Shown here: in pieces, positions 47,752-56,653 of the stretch | Numbering within the stretch: the stretch's first letter is position 1 | Layout: each line of letters opens with the position of its first letter | DNA from: Pseudomonas linyingensis | Lineage (GTDB): Bacteria; Pseudomonadota; Gammaproteobacteria; Pseudomonadales; Pseudomonadaceae | Direction: 5' to 3' | DNA length: 64,000 nucleotides | Assembly (NCBI RefSeq): GCF_900109175.1 | Contig: NZ_FNZE01000016.1 | Coordinates: 42,421 to 106,420 of the forward strand | Translations under genes and position numbers: made by a program | The notes under the pieces: generated by a model | The model's database searches: none | Seen by the model: only the letters and a program-made list of their open reading frames with translations | Told to the model about the DNA's origin: nothing

Positions 47752-47819
47752 GCGCTCCGGTAGGAGCGCATTCATTCGCGATCCGCAGGACATCCGATCA
47801 CAGATGAATCGGCCCCTAC
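47752..47819. repeat. REP-like element after the spu terminator
   Basis: A hairpin GCGCTCC-GGTA-GGAGCGC (47752-47769) is nested in a larger imperfect inverted repeat (47760-47819; arms GTAGGAGCGCATTCATT and GATGAATCGGCCCCTAC, 12 of 17 matching). The GTAGGAGCG...ATTCATTCGCGA wording resembles a common Pseudomonas extragenic repeat. It lies between convergent transcription units. Confidence 0.65.
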
Positions 47820-47825
47820 TCAACA

Positions 47826-48458
47826 TCACTCCTGCTTGAGCACCTGCGGCAGCTGCAGGGCCAGCTTGGCCGGGTTCAGCGGTGCGCGGATGAAGCCGCG
47901 CTGGCGGCCGTCCGGGCCGATCAACGCCAGATTGCCGCTGTGATCGACGGTGTAGTGCTGCTTGCTGGTATCGCCGGGGATGAAGGGGATGCTCACCGCG
48001 TTGGCCAGCTGCTGGATCTGCGCCAGCTCGCCGGTCAGGCCGGTGAAGCCGGCCTTGTAGTAGCCGAGGTACTGCCTGAGCTGCTCGGGGGTGTCGCGGT
48101 TGGGATCTACGCTGACCATGGTCACCGTGTAGCGCTCCAGCACCTCGGGCGGCAGCTGGTTCCTGAGCTGGCGCAGCTCGGCCAGGGTGGTCGGGCAGAT
48201 GTCCGGGCAGAAGGTGTAGCCGAAGAACAGCAGGGTCCAGCGCCCCTTGAGCTGGTCCATGGCCTGCGCCTGGCCGTTCTCGTCGAGCAGGCTCAATGCC
48301 GGCAGGGCGCGACTCTGCGGCAACAGGATGATGCCGGCGTCGGCCAGCGCCGCCGGGTCGCTCTGCTGCGGCGCGTTGAGCACCTTGCTGACGGTCAGGC
48401 CGAGCACCAGGGCGATGACGGCGGCGAGGATGAGAACGGTCTTGTGGATACGGGTCAT
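47826..48458 (-). CDS. SCO1/SenC family copper chaperone
   Basis: This is a 210-residue membrane-anchored thioredoxin-fold protein for CuA assembly. A single N-terminal helix (residues 6-25) anchors it in the inner membrane with the domain outside. The copper motif is TFCPDICP (Cys84, Cys88), and the third ligand histidine lies in the KQHYTVDHSGN segment; VDPNRDTPEQL is typical of Sco. ATG 48458 is chosen because an upstream open frame is not family-like. It is the last gene of the leftward oxidase cluster. Confidence 0.92.
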   Translation of the reverse strand: MTRIHKTVLILAAVIALVLGLTVSKVLNAPQQSDPAALADAGIILLPQSRALPALSLLDENGQAQAMDQLKGRWTLLFFGYTFCPDICPTTLAELRQLRNQLPPEVLERYTVTMVSVDPNRDTPEQLRQYLGYYKAGFTGLTGELAQIQQLANAVSIPFIPGDTSKQHYTVDHSGNLALIGPDGRQRGFIRAPLNPAKLALQLPQVLKQE

Positions 48459-48533
48459 GGGCTCGGGTTCATGTGCAGAAGGGACAGGCGCGGCTCTGCC
48501 GGCCACGCCCGCTGCGGAAGGCTCGCCGCCGGA

Positions 48534-49433
48534 TCAGAACGGCAGCGGCAGATAGTGATCCACCAGCAGCACGATGAACAGGGCGAACAGGTAGGTAATA
48601 GAGTACTTGAACGTCTTGATCGCGGCCTGCGGTCGGCTGTCACGGTACAACGCCCAGGCCCAGTCGAGAAAGCGCGCGCCGAGCAGCACGGCGCCGGCCA
48701 GGTACAGCGGGCCGCTCATGTGGATGACGAAGGGCAGCAGGCTGACGGCGAACAGGATCAGGGTGTAGAGCAGGATGTGCAGCTTGGTGTAGCGCTCGCC
48801 GTGGGTCACCGGCAGCATGGGGATCTCCGCCTTGGCGTAGTCGTCCTTGCGGTGGATGGCCAGCGCCCAGAAGTGCGGCGGGGTCCAGGCGAAGATGATC
48901 AGCACCAGCAGCAGCCCCTCGGCATCCAGCTGGCCGGTCACCGCGGTCCAGCCGAGCAGCGGCGGCGCCGCGCCGGCCAGGCCGCCGATGACGATGTTCT
49001 GCGGCGTGGCGCGCTTGAGAAAGCCGGTGTACAGGGCAGCGTAACCGAGCAGCGAGGCCAGGGTCAGCCAGGCGGTCAGCGCGTTGGTGAAGGTCAGCAG
49101 CAGCGCCTGACCGGCCAGCGCCAGGACCAGGGCGAAGGCCAGCGCCGCGCCCGGCGAGACGCGCCCGGCCACCAGCGGGCGCAGGCGGGTGCGCGCCATG
49201 ATCGCGTCGATGCGGCGGTCCACCACGTGGTTGACCGCCGCCGCCGCGCCGGCGCACAGGCCGATGCCGAGGTTGCCGAACAGCAGCACCGTCCACGGCA
49301 CGCCGCGGTCGGTGGCGAGGAACATGCCGACCAGCGCAGTGATAAGCATCAGCACCACCACCTTGGGTTTGGTCAGTTCCAGATAATCGCGCCAGCCGGC
49401 GTGGGCCTGGCGTTGCTGCACCAGAGTGGTCAT
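48534..49433 (-). CDS. cyoE: Heme O synthase CtaB/CyoE
   Basis: This is a 299-residue integral-membrane protoheme IX farnesyltransferase with about eight helices. The Asp-rich motif is NHVVDRRIDAIMARTRLRPL near residues 67-86, and the second motif is HRKDDYAKAEIPMLP. It attaches farnesyl to heme B, giving heme O for CtaA. It is in the cox cluster after ctaA with a 41-bp gap. Confidence 0.95.
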   Translation of the reverse strand: MTTLVQQRQAHAGWRDYLELTKPKVVVLMLITALVGMFLATDRGVPWTVLLFGNLGIGLCAGAAAAVNHVVDRRIDAIMARTRLRPLVAGRVSPGAALAFALVLALAGQALLLTFTNALTAWLTLASLLGYAALYTGFLKRATPQNIVIGGLAGAAPPLLGWTAVTGQLDAEGLLLVLIIFAWTPPHFWALAIHRKDDYAKAEIPMLPVTHGERYTKLHILLYTLILFAVSLLPFVIHMSGPLYLAGAVLLGARFLDWAWALYRDSRPQAAIKTFKYSITYLFALFIVLLVDHYLPLPF

Positions 49434-49474
49434 GGCGTTCCCTCCCCTCGTTGTTGTTCTTCTGTCGCCGCCCG

Positions 49475-50542
49475 CTACGACCGCGAATACAGCCGCACCT
49501 CGTCGCCACCGCGGCCGATCAGGCGCAGCCCGGCATCCTGCTTGGCCAGCAGCGGCGCGCGCAGCCGGTAGTTGACCAGCACCAGCACCAGCAGCAGCGC
49601 GGCGCCGCCGAGGTTGTGCGCCACCGCCACCGCCAGCGGCAGGTGCCACAGCACGTTGCTGATGCCCAGACTCACCTGCACGCCCAGCGCCAGCAGCAGC
49701 AGCGCGGCCAGCCGGCCGAGGCCGCCGCGGTGTAGCTGCCAGGCGAGACCCAGCAACAGCGCGCTGACCAGCAATGCGCCGAGGCGATGACTCATGTGGA
49801 TGGCGGTGCGCGCGTCGCTGTCGAGCTGGCCGCCGAGGTAGTTGGGGCCGATGTGCTGGGTCAGATGGAAGCCGTTGGCGAAGTCCATCGCCGGCCACCA
49901 CTGGCCGTGGCAGGTGGGCAGATCGACGCAGGCCACCGCCGCATAGTTGCTGCTGACCCAGCCGCCGAGGGCGATCTGCCCGATCAGGGCGAGCAGCGCC
50001 AGCGCCGCCAGCACACGCAGGTGGCGCAACACGCCAGCCAGCGGCGGCAGCGCACCGGACAGGCGCAGGGTGAGCAGGAACAGCAGACCGAGGGTGGCGA
50101 AGCCGCCGAGCAGATGGGCGGTGACCACCTGCGGCCACAGCTTGAGGGTCACCGTCCACATGCCGAACGCCGCCTGCAGCAGCACCAGCGCCAGCAGGGC
50201 CAGCGGCAGCTTCAGCGGTTGTCCGGGAATCTCGCGACGGCGTAGCGCCTGCACGGCGAGCAGGAGGATCAGCAGGCCGAGGCTGCCGGCGAAATAGCGA
50301 TGGACCATCTCGTTCCAGCCCTTCTCCGCCTCCACCGGGGCATCGGGGAAATGCCGCTCGGCATGGGCCAGCTGCGCCTCGCTCCGCGGCACGCCGAGAA
50401 AGCCGTAGCAGCCCGGCCAGTCCGGGCAGCCAAGGCCTGCGTGGGTCAGGCGGGTATAGGCACCGAGCATGACCACCAGCAACGCCAGCACGGTGGCGCA
50501 CAGGGCGAGCCGGTAACCCGGTCTTCTTGTGGTTGTCGCCAT
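49475..50542 (-). CDS. ctaA: Heme A synthase CtaA (COX15 type)
   Basis: This is a 355-residue membrane protein with about eight helices that oxidises heme O to heme A. The heme-ligand histidines lie in GAYTRLTHAGLGCPDWPGC, WNEMVHRYFAGSL, THLLGG-type TAHLLGGFATLG and IHMSHRLGALLV. The N-terminal CPDWPGC cysteine pair belongs to this family. The start ATG 50542 has a very good GGGGGGAGGATCTGCC upstream; the open frame above to 50617 is not used. Confidence 0.95.
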   Translation of the reverse strand: MATTTRRPGYRLALCATVLALLVVMLGAYTRLTHAGLGCPDWPGCYGFLGVPRSEAQLAHAERHFPDAPVEAEKGWNEMVHRYFAGSLGLLILLLAVQALRRREIPGQPLKLPLALLALVLLQAAFGMWTVTLKLWPQVVTAHLLGGFATLGLLFLLTLRLSGALPPLAGVLRHLRVLAALALLALIGQIALGGWVSSNYAAVACVDLPTCHGQWWPAMDFANGFHLTQHIGPNYLGGQLDSDARTAIHMSHRLGALLVSALLLGLAWQLHRGGLGRLAALLLLALGVQVSLGISNVLWHLPLAVAVAHNLGGAALLLVLVLVNYRLRAPLLAKQDAGLRLIGRGGDEVRLYSRS

Positions 50543-50706
50543 GGCAGATCCTCCCCCCGGATTCCTGCACAGCCGGTAAAGCAGTCTCGGGTGAAGGCTC
50601 CCGCCTTTTCCGCACATTCACCCGTCGTGGCGGCGAGGTGAGTGGTTCGTTGTTTTTCCATCGCCTGTGTTGAATCTAGCAGGCGCCCGGCAAACCGCCC
50701 GTCCGC

Positions 50707-51300
50707 TCAGCCAATCTGCGACAGCTTGAGCAGATAGCGCAGGTCCTCGAGGATCTGCTTGCCGTTGCTGCCGGCGCCGTAGCGCAGGACCAGATTGCCG
50801 TGGGGGTCGACGATCCACAGCTGCGCGCCCGCCTTGGGCTCGGGATAGCGCTCGACGTCCAGCGCCAGACGCTGCAGCTGAGGATAGCCCGCGCGCAGCT
50901 CGGCGTCGTAGTCGGCCGGCAGTGCCGCCCCGTGGGCTAGGGCATGCCCGGCACGGCCCACCTCGCGATTGAGGCCGATGTGGATCTGCCGCGCGAGGTA
51001 GACCAGCGCCCGGCAATCGGCGCCGCAGTCGTCGGCGCTGGTCACCAGCAGCTGCCAGCGGCGCGGCTCGTCGCCGGCCTCGATACCCCAGCTGCCCGCC
51101 ACGCCGAGGTCGCTCGGGGTCTGCCCGGTGGCGATCAGCTCGCCGTGATAGCTGCGCGTCTGCGGCACCCAGAACTGCCAGCGGTACATGGCGCTGGCCA
51201 GCAGCATGGGGCCTATCACCACGGCCAGCAGGCCGAGCAGCTGCCAGCGTCCGCGACCCTGCCGCCGCGGCAGCGGTTCAAACGTCAGTGTGGAACCCAT
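50707..51300 (-). CDS. Membrane-anchored CxxxC protein of the oxidase cluster
   Basis: This is a 197-residue protein with one N-terminal helix (residues 20-40) and a periplasmic domain. It is usually annotated as hypothetical in Pseudomonas cox clusters. It has a CGADC motif (Cys92, Cys96) in LLVTSADDCGADC and later LWIVDPHGNLVLRYG with His167, which together look like a diverged Sco/thioredoxin fold. A role in CuA or CuB delivery or disulfide reduction is plausible but not shown. It overlaps the start of the surf1 gene's end by 23 bp and is followed by ctaA. Confidence 0.8.
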   Translation of the reverse strand: MGSTLTFEPLPRRQGRGRWQLLGLLAVVIGPMLLASAMYRWQFWVPQTRSYHGELIATGQTPSDLGVAGSWGIEAGDEPRRWQLLVTSADDCGADCRALVYLARQIHIGLNREVGRAGHALAHGAALPADYDAELRAGYPQLQRLALDVERYPEPKAGAQLWIVDPHGNLVLRYGAGSNGKQILEDLRYLLKLSQIG

Positions 51301-52033
51301 AGCGCCTCTCCCTTGACTGCTTCACGCCCAACCACAGATACAAGCCCAGCAGGGTCGCCGCCAGGGCGAACCACTGCACCGCATAGCCCAGATGCTTTTC
51401 CGGTCCCACAGTTACTACCGCCCACTCGCCGACGTAGCTGGCCGGACCGGGCGCCAGGCGCAGCTCGGCGGCCAGTCCGTCGCGGCCCAGTTCGCGCCAC
51501 AGCGCCGGCGCATCCACGGCATTGACCAGCCGCGGCCAGCCCTCGCCCGGGGCGCCGTCGCCGAGCAGGAAGGCCTCTCCCGCCGGCCGGTGGACCGTGG
51601 CCATCAGCTGCAGCTCGCCTTGCGGGGTATCGAACGCCGGCGGAATAGCCCGCTGCGGCCAGGGCAGCCAGCCACGGTTGACCAGCACCCAGCGTCCGCT
51701 GGGGCGGTCGAGAAACGGTTGCAGCAGCTCGATACCGACGCGCCCGCCGCGCTGGCGGTTGTCCAGCAGCAGGCTGTATTGGTCATCGAACTCGCCGATC
51801 AGGCGCACGCGGCGAAAGGACTGCTCGCCCGCGGCCTCCAGCTCGACCAGCTCCAGCGCCGGCTCCTGGCTGCGCGCGGCCTGCTCGGCGAGCAGCACGC
51901 GCTTGTCCTCGGCGCGTTGCAGCTGCCAGAAGCCGAGGCCCAGCAGCAGCGGCAGCAGGACCAGCACCAGCAAGGTCGGCAGCAGCCCCGGGCGAAAGCG
52001 CGACACTCGCGGGCGGACGGCAGGCACCGACAT
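51278..52033 (-). CDS. SURF1 family oxidase assembly protein
   Basis: This is a 251-residue protein with two membrane helices (residues about 15-36 and 219-241) enclosing a periplasmic domain. It has GFWQLQRAEDKR, GEFDDQYSLLLDNR, GRWVLVNRGWLPW and HLGYAVQWFALAATLLGLYL, all typical of SURF1, which helps insert heme A into the oxidase. ATG 52033 starts 10 bp after the coxC stop. The small membrane protein gene often found between coxC and surf1 is missing here. Confidence 0.93.
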   Translation of the reverse strand: MSVPAVRPRVSRFRPGLLPTLLVLVLLPLLLGLGFWQLQRAEDKRVLLAEQAARSQEPALELVELEAAGEQSFRRVRLIGEFDDQYSLLLDNRQRGGRVGIELLQPFLDRPSGRWVLVNRGWLPWPQRAIPPAFDTPQGELQLMATVHRPAGEAFLLGDGAPGEGWPRLVNAVDAPALWRELGRDGLAAELRLAPGPASYVGEWAVVTVGPEKHLGYAVQWFALAATLLGLYLWLGVKQSRERRYGFHTDV

Positions 52034-52043
52034 GCTCACGCCT

Positions 52044-52949
52044 TCACAGCACGTAGACGAAGACGAACAGGCCGACCCACACCACGTCGACGAAGTGCCA
52101 GTACCAGCTGGCCGCCTCGAAGCCGAAGTGCTGCTCCGGCGCGAAATGCCCACGCAGGATGCGGATCAGCATCACCAGCAGCATCAGCGCGCCGATGGTG
52201 ACGTGGGCGCCGTGGAAGCCGGTGAGCATGAAGAAGGTGGCACCGTAGACGCCTGAACTCAGGGTCAGATCCAGTTCGGTGTAGGCATGCACGTACTCTT
52301 CGGCCTGCAGCACCAGGAAGGCCGCGCCGAGCAGCACGGTCAGCGCCAGCCAGGCCTTGAGCGCGCCGCGCTTGTCGTGGCGCAGGGCATGGTGGGCGAA
52401 GGTCAGGGTGAAACTGGAGCTGACCAGCAGCACGGTGTTGATCAGCGGCAGGTGCCAGGGGTCGATGATCCCCTGCGGCGCCGGGTAGGCCTGCGGGTCG
52501 GGGTTGGCGAGCAGCGGCCAGCTGAACTGGAAGTCCGGCCACAGCATGGCGCTGACGCCCTTGTCGCCGACACCGTCCAGCCAGGGGCCGACGAACACCC
52601 GCAGATAGAACAGCGCGCCAAAGAAGGCGGCGAAGAACATCACCTCGGAGAAGATGAACCAGCGCATGCCCCAGCGGAACGAGCGGTCCATCTGCCCGCT
52701 GTACAGGCCGCTGCGGCTCTCGTGGATGACGTTGCCGAACCAGCCGAACAGCATGTAGGCCAGCAGCAGGGCGCCGACGAAGAAGATCAGCGGGCCGACC
52801 GAGTCGGCGCGCGCGGCCTTGAGGTCGTTGAACCAGGTGCCGAGGCCGAACACCGTGACCAGCAGGCCGATGCTGGCGATGATCGGCCACTTGCTCTGTT
52901 CCGGGACGTAGTACTGCTCATGAACCTGGTTCTGCTCGTGGCTCGCCAT
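52044..52949 (-). CDS. coxC: Cytochrome c oxidase subunit III
   Basis: This is a 301-residue membrane protein with about seven helices. It has HESRSGLYSGQMDRSFRWGM, the FSEVMFFAAFFGALFY segment with the conserved Glu, QAEEYVHA, GVYGATFFMLTGFHGAHVTIG and the C-terminal SWYWHFVDVVWVGLF, all typical of subunit III. The insertion near residues 110-150 (VGDKGVSAMLWPDFQFSWPL) is usual in Pseudomonas. CGAGGAGAACAAGC precedes ATG 52949. It follows ctaG by 90 bp. Confidence 0.96.
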   Translation of the reverse strand: MASHEQNQVHEQYYVPEQSKWPIIASIGLLVTVFGLGTWFNDLKAARADSVGPLIFFVGALLLAYMLFGWFGNVIHESRSGLYSGQMDRSFRWGMRWFIFSEVMFFAAFFGALFYLRVFVGPWLDGVGDKGVSAMLWPDFQFSWPLLANPDPQAYPAPQGIIDPWHLPLINTVLLVSSSFTLTFAHHALRHDKRGALKAWLALTVLLGAAFLVLQAEEYVHAYTELDLTLSSGVYGATFFMLTGFHGAHVTIGALMLLVMLIRILRGHFAPEQHFGFEAASWYWHFVDVVWVGLFVFVYVL

Positions 52950-53039
52950 GCTTGTTCTCCTCGACCGTGCCGGCGGCGCGGCCTGCTCGCTGCGTTGGGT
53001 GCGTCCTGCGCACCGTGGTCCTGTCCGGATGGCTCCCCG

Positions 53040-53591
53040 TCAGTTGGCGGCGTGCTGCGCCAGCGGCGGCTGCCGTTCGCTGATGTCGAACAACGTGTAG
53101 CCCAGGGTGAGGTGGCGCACATCGGCCGGCAGGTCGCGGTCGACGATGAAGCGCACCGGCATCTCGATGCGCTCGCCCGGTTGCAGCACCTGCTGGGTGA
53201 AGCAGAAGCACTCGGTCTTGTGGAAAAACGCTGCCGCCTTCGACGGCGCCACGCTGGGGATGGCCTGGGCGGTCATCGGCCGGTCCGTCGGGTTGTGGAC
53301 GACGAACAGCATCTGGTTGCTGGCCCCGGGGTGCACGCTCAGCTCGTCCTGCTGCGGCGCGAAGCTCCAGACCATGCCGGCGGCGTTGGTGGCGAGGAAC
53401 TGCACGCGCACGGTGCGCGCCTCGTCCACCTGCTGGCTGCCGCTGTACGCGCCGGCGGTCTTGCCGTTGATGCCGAAGGCCTGGCACATCACGTCGTAGA
53501 TCGGCACCAGGGCGAAACCGAAGCCGAACATGACCGTCACCGCCAGCAGCAGGCGGAGAACCAGACGGCGGGTGTCGACGCTGTCGCTCAT
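53040..53591 (-). CDS. ctaG: Cytochrome c oxidase assembly protein CtaG (Cox11)
   Basis: This is a 183-residue membrane-anchored copper chaperone for the CuB site. It has one N-terminal helix with the ALVPIYDVMCQAFGINGKT junction, and the copper motif FFHKTECFCFTQQ in the periplasmic domain. GTGAGGAGAGGGCA precedes ATG 53591. It lies between ctaD and coxC as in other Pseudomonas and Paracoccus clusters. Confidence 0.95.
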   Translation of the reverse strand: MSDSVDTRRLVLRLLLAVTVMFGFGFALVPIYDVMCQAFGINGKTAGAYSGSQQVDEARTVRVQFLATNAAGMVWSFAPQQDELSVHPGASNQMLFVVHNPTDRPMTAQAIPSVAPSKAAAFFHKTECFCFTQQVLQPGERIEMPVRFIVDRDLPADVRHLTLGYTLFDISERQPPLAQHAAN

Positions 53592-53616
53592 TGCCCTCTC
53601 CTCACGCCGGCCGCAC

Positions 53617-55212
53617 TCAGTGCAGCCGGCTGCGCTCGTCGACTTCCGGCGGGGTCTGGAAGGTGTGGTAGGGCGCCGGCGAAGGCACCGTCCATTCCAG
53701 GCCATGGGCGCCGTCCCACGGCTTGGCCGCCGCCACCGGTCCACCACGCACGCACTTGATGACGATGAACAGGAACAGCAGCTGGGTGGCGCCGAACAGG
53801 AAGGCGCCGATGCTGGACACCATGTTGAAGTTGGCGAACATCAGGTTGTAGTCGGGGATGCGCCGCGGCATGCCGGCCAGGCCGACGAAGTGCATGGGGA
53901 AGAAGGCCAGGTTCATGCCGACGAAGCTCAGCCAGAAGTGCAGCTTGGCCAGCGTCTCGTCGTACATGTGCCCGGTCCACTTCGGCAGCCAGTAGTAGGC
54001 CGAGGCGAAGATGCCGAAGATCGCTCCCGGCACCAGCACGTAGTGGAAGTGCGCCACCACGAAGTAGGTGTCGTGGTACTGGAAGTCGGCAGGGGCGATG
54101 GCCAGCATCAGTCCGGAGAAGCCGCCGATGGTGAACAGGATGACGAAGGCCACGGCGAACAGCATCGGCGCCTCGAAGGAGAGCGAGCCGCGCCACATGG
54201 TGCTGGCCCAGTTGAACACCTTCACCCCGGTTGGCACGGCAATCAGCATGGTGGCGTACATGAAGAACAGTTCGCCGGTCAGCGGGATGCCGACGGTGAA
54301 CATGTGGTGGGCCCAGACGATGAACGACAGGAAGGCGATGGCGCCGGTGGCGTAGACCATCGAGGTGTAGCCGAACAGCGGCTTGCGGCTGAAGGTGGGA
54401 ATGATCGCGCTGACCGCGCCGAAGGCGGGCAGGATCATGATGTACACCTCTGGGTGGCCGAAGAACCAGAACACGTGCTGGAACAGCACCGGGTCGCCGC
54501 CGCCGGCGGCGCTGAAGAAGCTGGTGCCGAAGTGGATGTCCATCAGCATCATGGTCACCACCCCGGCCAGCACCGGCATCACCGCGATCAACAGGAAGGC
54601 GGTGATCAGCCAGGTCCATACGAACAGCGGCATCTGCATCAGGGTCAGCCCCGGCGCACGCAGGTTGAGCACGGTGGCGATGACGTTGATCGCGCCCATG
54701 ATCGAGCTGATGCCCATCAGGTGCACGGCGAAGATGAAGAAGGTGACGCTCTCCGGCGCGTAGGTGGTGGATAGCGGCGCGTAGAAGGTCCAGCCGAAAT
54801 TGGGTCCGCCACCCTCCATGAACAAGGTGCTGGCGAGCAGGCCGAAGGCCGCCGGCAGCAGCCAGAAGCTGAAGTTGTTCATCCGCGGCAGGGCCATGTC
54901 CGGCGCACCGATCATTAGCGGGATCATCCAGTTGGCCAGACCGACGAAGGCCGGCATCACCGCGCCGAACACCATGACCAGACCGTGCATGGTGGTCATC
55001 TGGTTGAAGAACTCCGGTTGGACGATCTGCAGGCCGGGCTGGAACAGCTCGGCGCGGATGACCATGGCCATGCTGCCGCCGAACAGGAACATGGCGAAGC
55101 TGAACACCAGGTACATCGTGCCGATGTCCTTGTGGTTGGTGGTCAGCACCCAGCGCATCAGGCCGCGGGCCGGGCCGTGGGCATGCCCGTGAGAGTCGAT
55201 CACTGCGCTCAT
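53617..55212 (-). CDS. ctaD: Cytochrome c oxidase subunit I
   Basis: This is a 531-residue subunit I of the heme-copper oxidase with 12 helices. It contains the heme a and a3-CuB ligands (TTMHGLVMVFG, WFFGHPEVYIMILPAFG with the His-Tyr crosslink region, and AHHMFTVG, and DTYFVVAHFHYVLV). The K-channel glutamate region HPEVY is present, so it is an A-family oxidase. ATG 55212 with AGGAG upstream is preferred to GTG 55221. It is 5 bp after coxB. Confidence 0.97.
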   Translation of the reverse strand: MSAVIDSHGHAHGPARGLMRWVLTTNHKDIGTMYLVFSFAMFLFGGSMAMVIRAELFQPGLQIVQPEFFNQMTTMHGLVMVFGAVMPAFVGLANWMIPLMIGAPDMALPRMNNFSFWLLPAAFGLLASTLFMEGGGPNFGWTFYAPLSTTYAPESVTFFIFAVHLMGISSIMGAINVIATVLNLRAPGLTLMQMPLFVWTWLITAFLLIAVMPVLAGVVTMMLMDIHFGTSFFSAAGGGDPVLFQHVFWFFGHPEVYIMILPAFGAVSAIIPTFSRKPLFGYTSMVYATGAIAFLSFIVWAHHMFTVGIPLTGELFFMYATMLIAVPTGVKVFNWASTMWRGSLSFEAPMLFAVAFVILFTIGGFSGLMLAIAPADFQYHDTYFVVAHFHYVLVPGAIFGIFASAYYWLPKWTGHMYDETLAKLHFWLSFVGMNLAFFPMHFVGLAGMPRRIPDYNLMFANFNMVSSIGAFLFGATQLLFLFIVIKCVRGGPVAAAKPWDGAHGLEWTVPSPAPYHTFQTPPEVDERSRLH

Positions 55213-55217
55213 GTCCG

Positions 55218-56342
55218 TCACTCCTGTGCCTGCTTGAACGCCGCAATGTCCTGCGGCGTGACCAGGTCACCGACCTTGTTGCCCCAGGCGTTACGCTCGA
55301 AGGTGATGATCGCGGCCAGATCGACCTCGGACAGCTGTTTGCCGAAGGCGGCCATGGCGGTGCCGGGCTTGCCGTTGAGCACGATGGCCAGATGGCCTTC
55401 CTTCGGCCCGGTGGCGATGGCCGAGCCCTTGAGCGCCGGGAATACCGGCGGCATGCCTTCGCCGGTGGGCTGGTGACAGGCCGCGCAGTTGGTCTGGTAG
55501 GCCTGCTCGCCGCGCGCCATCAACTCGTCGAATGTCCACTCCTTGCCGGTCAGCTCCTTCTCCGCCAGCGCCACGGCCTTGCGCTCGGCCAGCCAGGCGG
55601 CATAGTCCTCGGCGGACTTGGCCTCGACCACCACCGGCATGAAGCCGTGGTCCTTGCCGCACAGCTCGGTGCACTGGCCGCGGTAGATGCCGGGCTGTTC
55701 GATGCGCGTCCAGGCCTCGTTGACGAAGCCGGGGATGGCGTCCTTCTTCACCGCCAGCGCCGGCACCCACCAGGAGTGGATCACGTCGGCGGCGGTGACC
55801 AGAAAGCGCACCTTGGCGCCGACCGGCACCACCAGCGGGTTGTCCACTTCCAGCAGGTAGTGCTCGTCCTTGGGTGCCTGGTTGTCGATCTGCGTGCGCG
55901 GGGTAGCGAGGTTGCTGAAGAACTCGACGTCCTGGCCCAGGTACTTGTAGTGCCACTTCCACTGGTAGCCGGTGATCTGGATGTCCAGGTCGGATTCGCT
56001 GTTGTCGTAGATATCGATCAAGGTGCGAGTGGCCGGCACCGCCATCAGCACGAGGATGACGAAGGGCACGATGGTCCAGAGGATCTCCACCCAGGTGTGC
56101 TCGTGGAACTGCGCCGGCTGCTGACCCTGGCTGCGCCGGTGCATGAGCATCGACCAGAACATCGCACCGAACACCACCACGCCGATGACCACGCAGATCC
56201 AGAAGATGGTCATGTGCAGGTCGAATACCGAGCGGCTGACCTCGGTAGCGCCCGGACTCATGTTCACGGCCCAGTTCGCCTGAGCTGGCAGGGTTGCCAG
56301 CCAAAGCGTGGCCCCCAGCCACAAACGCGGATGTCGCGACAT
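55218..56342 (-). CDS. coxB: Cytochrome c oxidase subunit II with fused cytochrome c domain
   Basis: This is a 374-residue subunit II. It has a signal sequence (residues 1-22), two membrane helices, and the CuA domain with HSWWVPALAV, GQCTELCGKDHGFMP, then a C-terminal c-type heme domain with CAACH and the distal Met segment GMPPVFPALKG. The fusion marks a caa3-type enzyme. ATG 56342 starts the leader; an open frame above to 56465 is not used. It is the first gene of the leftward cluster. Confidence 0.96.
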   Translation of the reverse strand: MSRHPRLWLGATLWLATLPAQANWAVNMSPGATEVSRSVFDLHMTIFWICVVIGVVVFGAMFWSMLMHRRSQGQQPAQFHEHTWVEILWTIVPFVILVLMAVPATRTLIDIYDNSESDLDIQITGYQWKWHYKYLGQDVEFFSNLATPRTQIDNQAPKDEHYLLEVDNPLVVPVGAKVRFLVTAADVIHSWWVPALAVKKDAIPGFVNEAWTRIEQPGIYRGQCTELCGKDHGFMPVVVEAKSAEDYAAWLAERKAVALAEKELTGKEWTFDELMARGEQAYQTNCAACHQPTGEGMPPVFPALKGSAIATGPKEGHLAIVLNGKPGTAMAAFGKQLSEVDLAAIITFERNAWGNKVGDLVTPQDIAAFKQAQE

Positions 56343-56653
56343 TCCGGGTCCCCTTCCGTTCTTCTTATTCGTGCCGGCTTGTTGCCTGCAGCCAAGGGAA
56401 GGGACCACCAGACTACCCGCGGTCCAAATCGCCCCCTGCCCTGCTGGAACTCCCGCCGGTTCCATTCAGTGCCACCAGACGATCTGAGTATAGACAGGGT
56501 CCGGGGACTGGCAATTGCACCCGGCAAACCTTGCCGGGTGGCCAGCGGCTTGCGGGGATAAAGTCGTTAGCTTGTTACAGGTCAACTGGCGCAACAGGCG
56601 ATATGCAACTATGTTGCGTGCAGTTCTCAACAACTACCGGAGCACCCCCTGCC
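56343..56653. other. 311-bp divergent region before the cox cluster
   Basis: This region lies between coxB and the conserved gene at 56654. It contains the probable cox promoter (56487-56514, minus) and a perfect hairpin CACCCGGCAA-ACC-TTGCCGGGTG at 56518-56540 directly upstream of that promoter, in the expected operator position. No coding region is seen. Confidence 0.65.
56487..56514 (-). promoter_or_regulatory. Sigma70-like promoter for the cox operon
   Basis: On the minus strand TTGCCA (56509-56514) and TATACT (56487-56492) are separated by 16 bp. This would start transcription about 140 bp before the coxB ATG. A 10-bp perfect inverted repeat lies just upstream. Confidence 0.6.
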
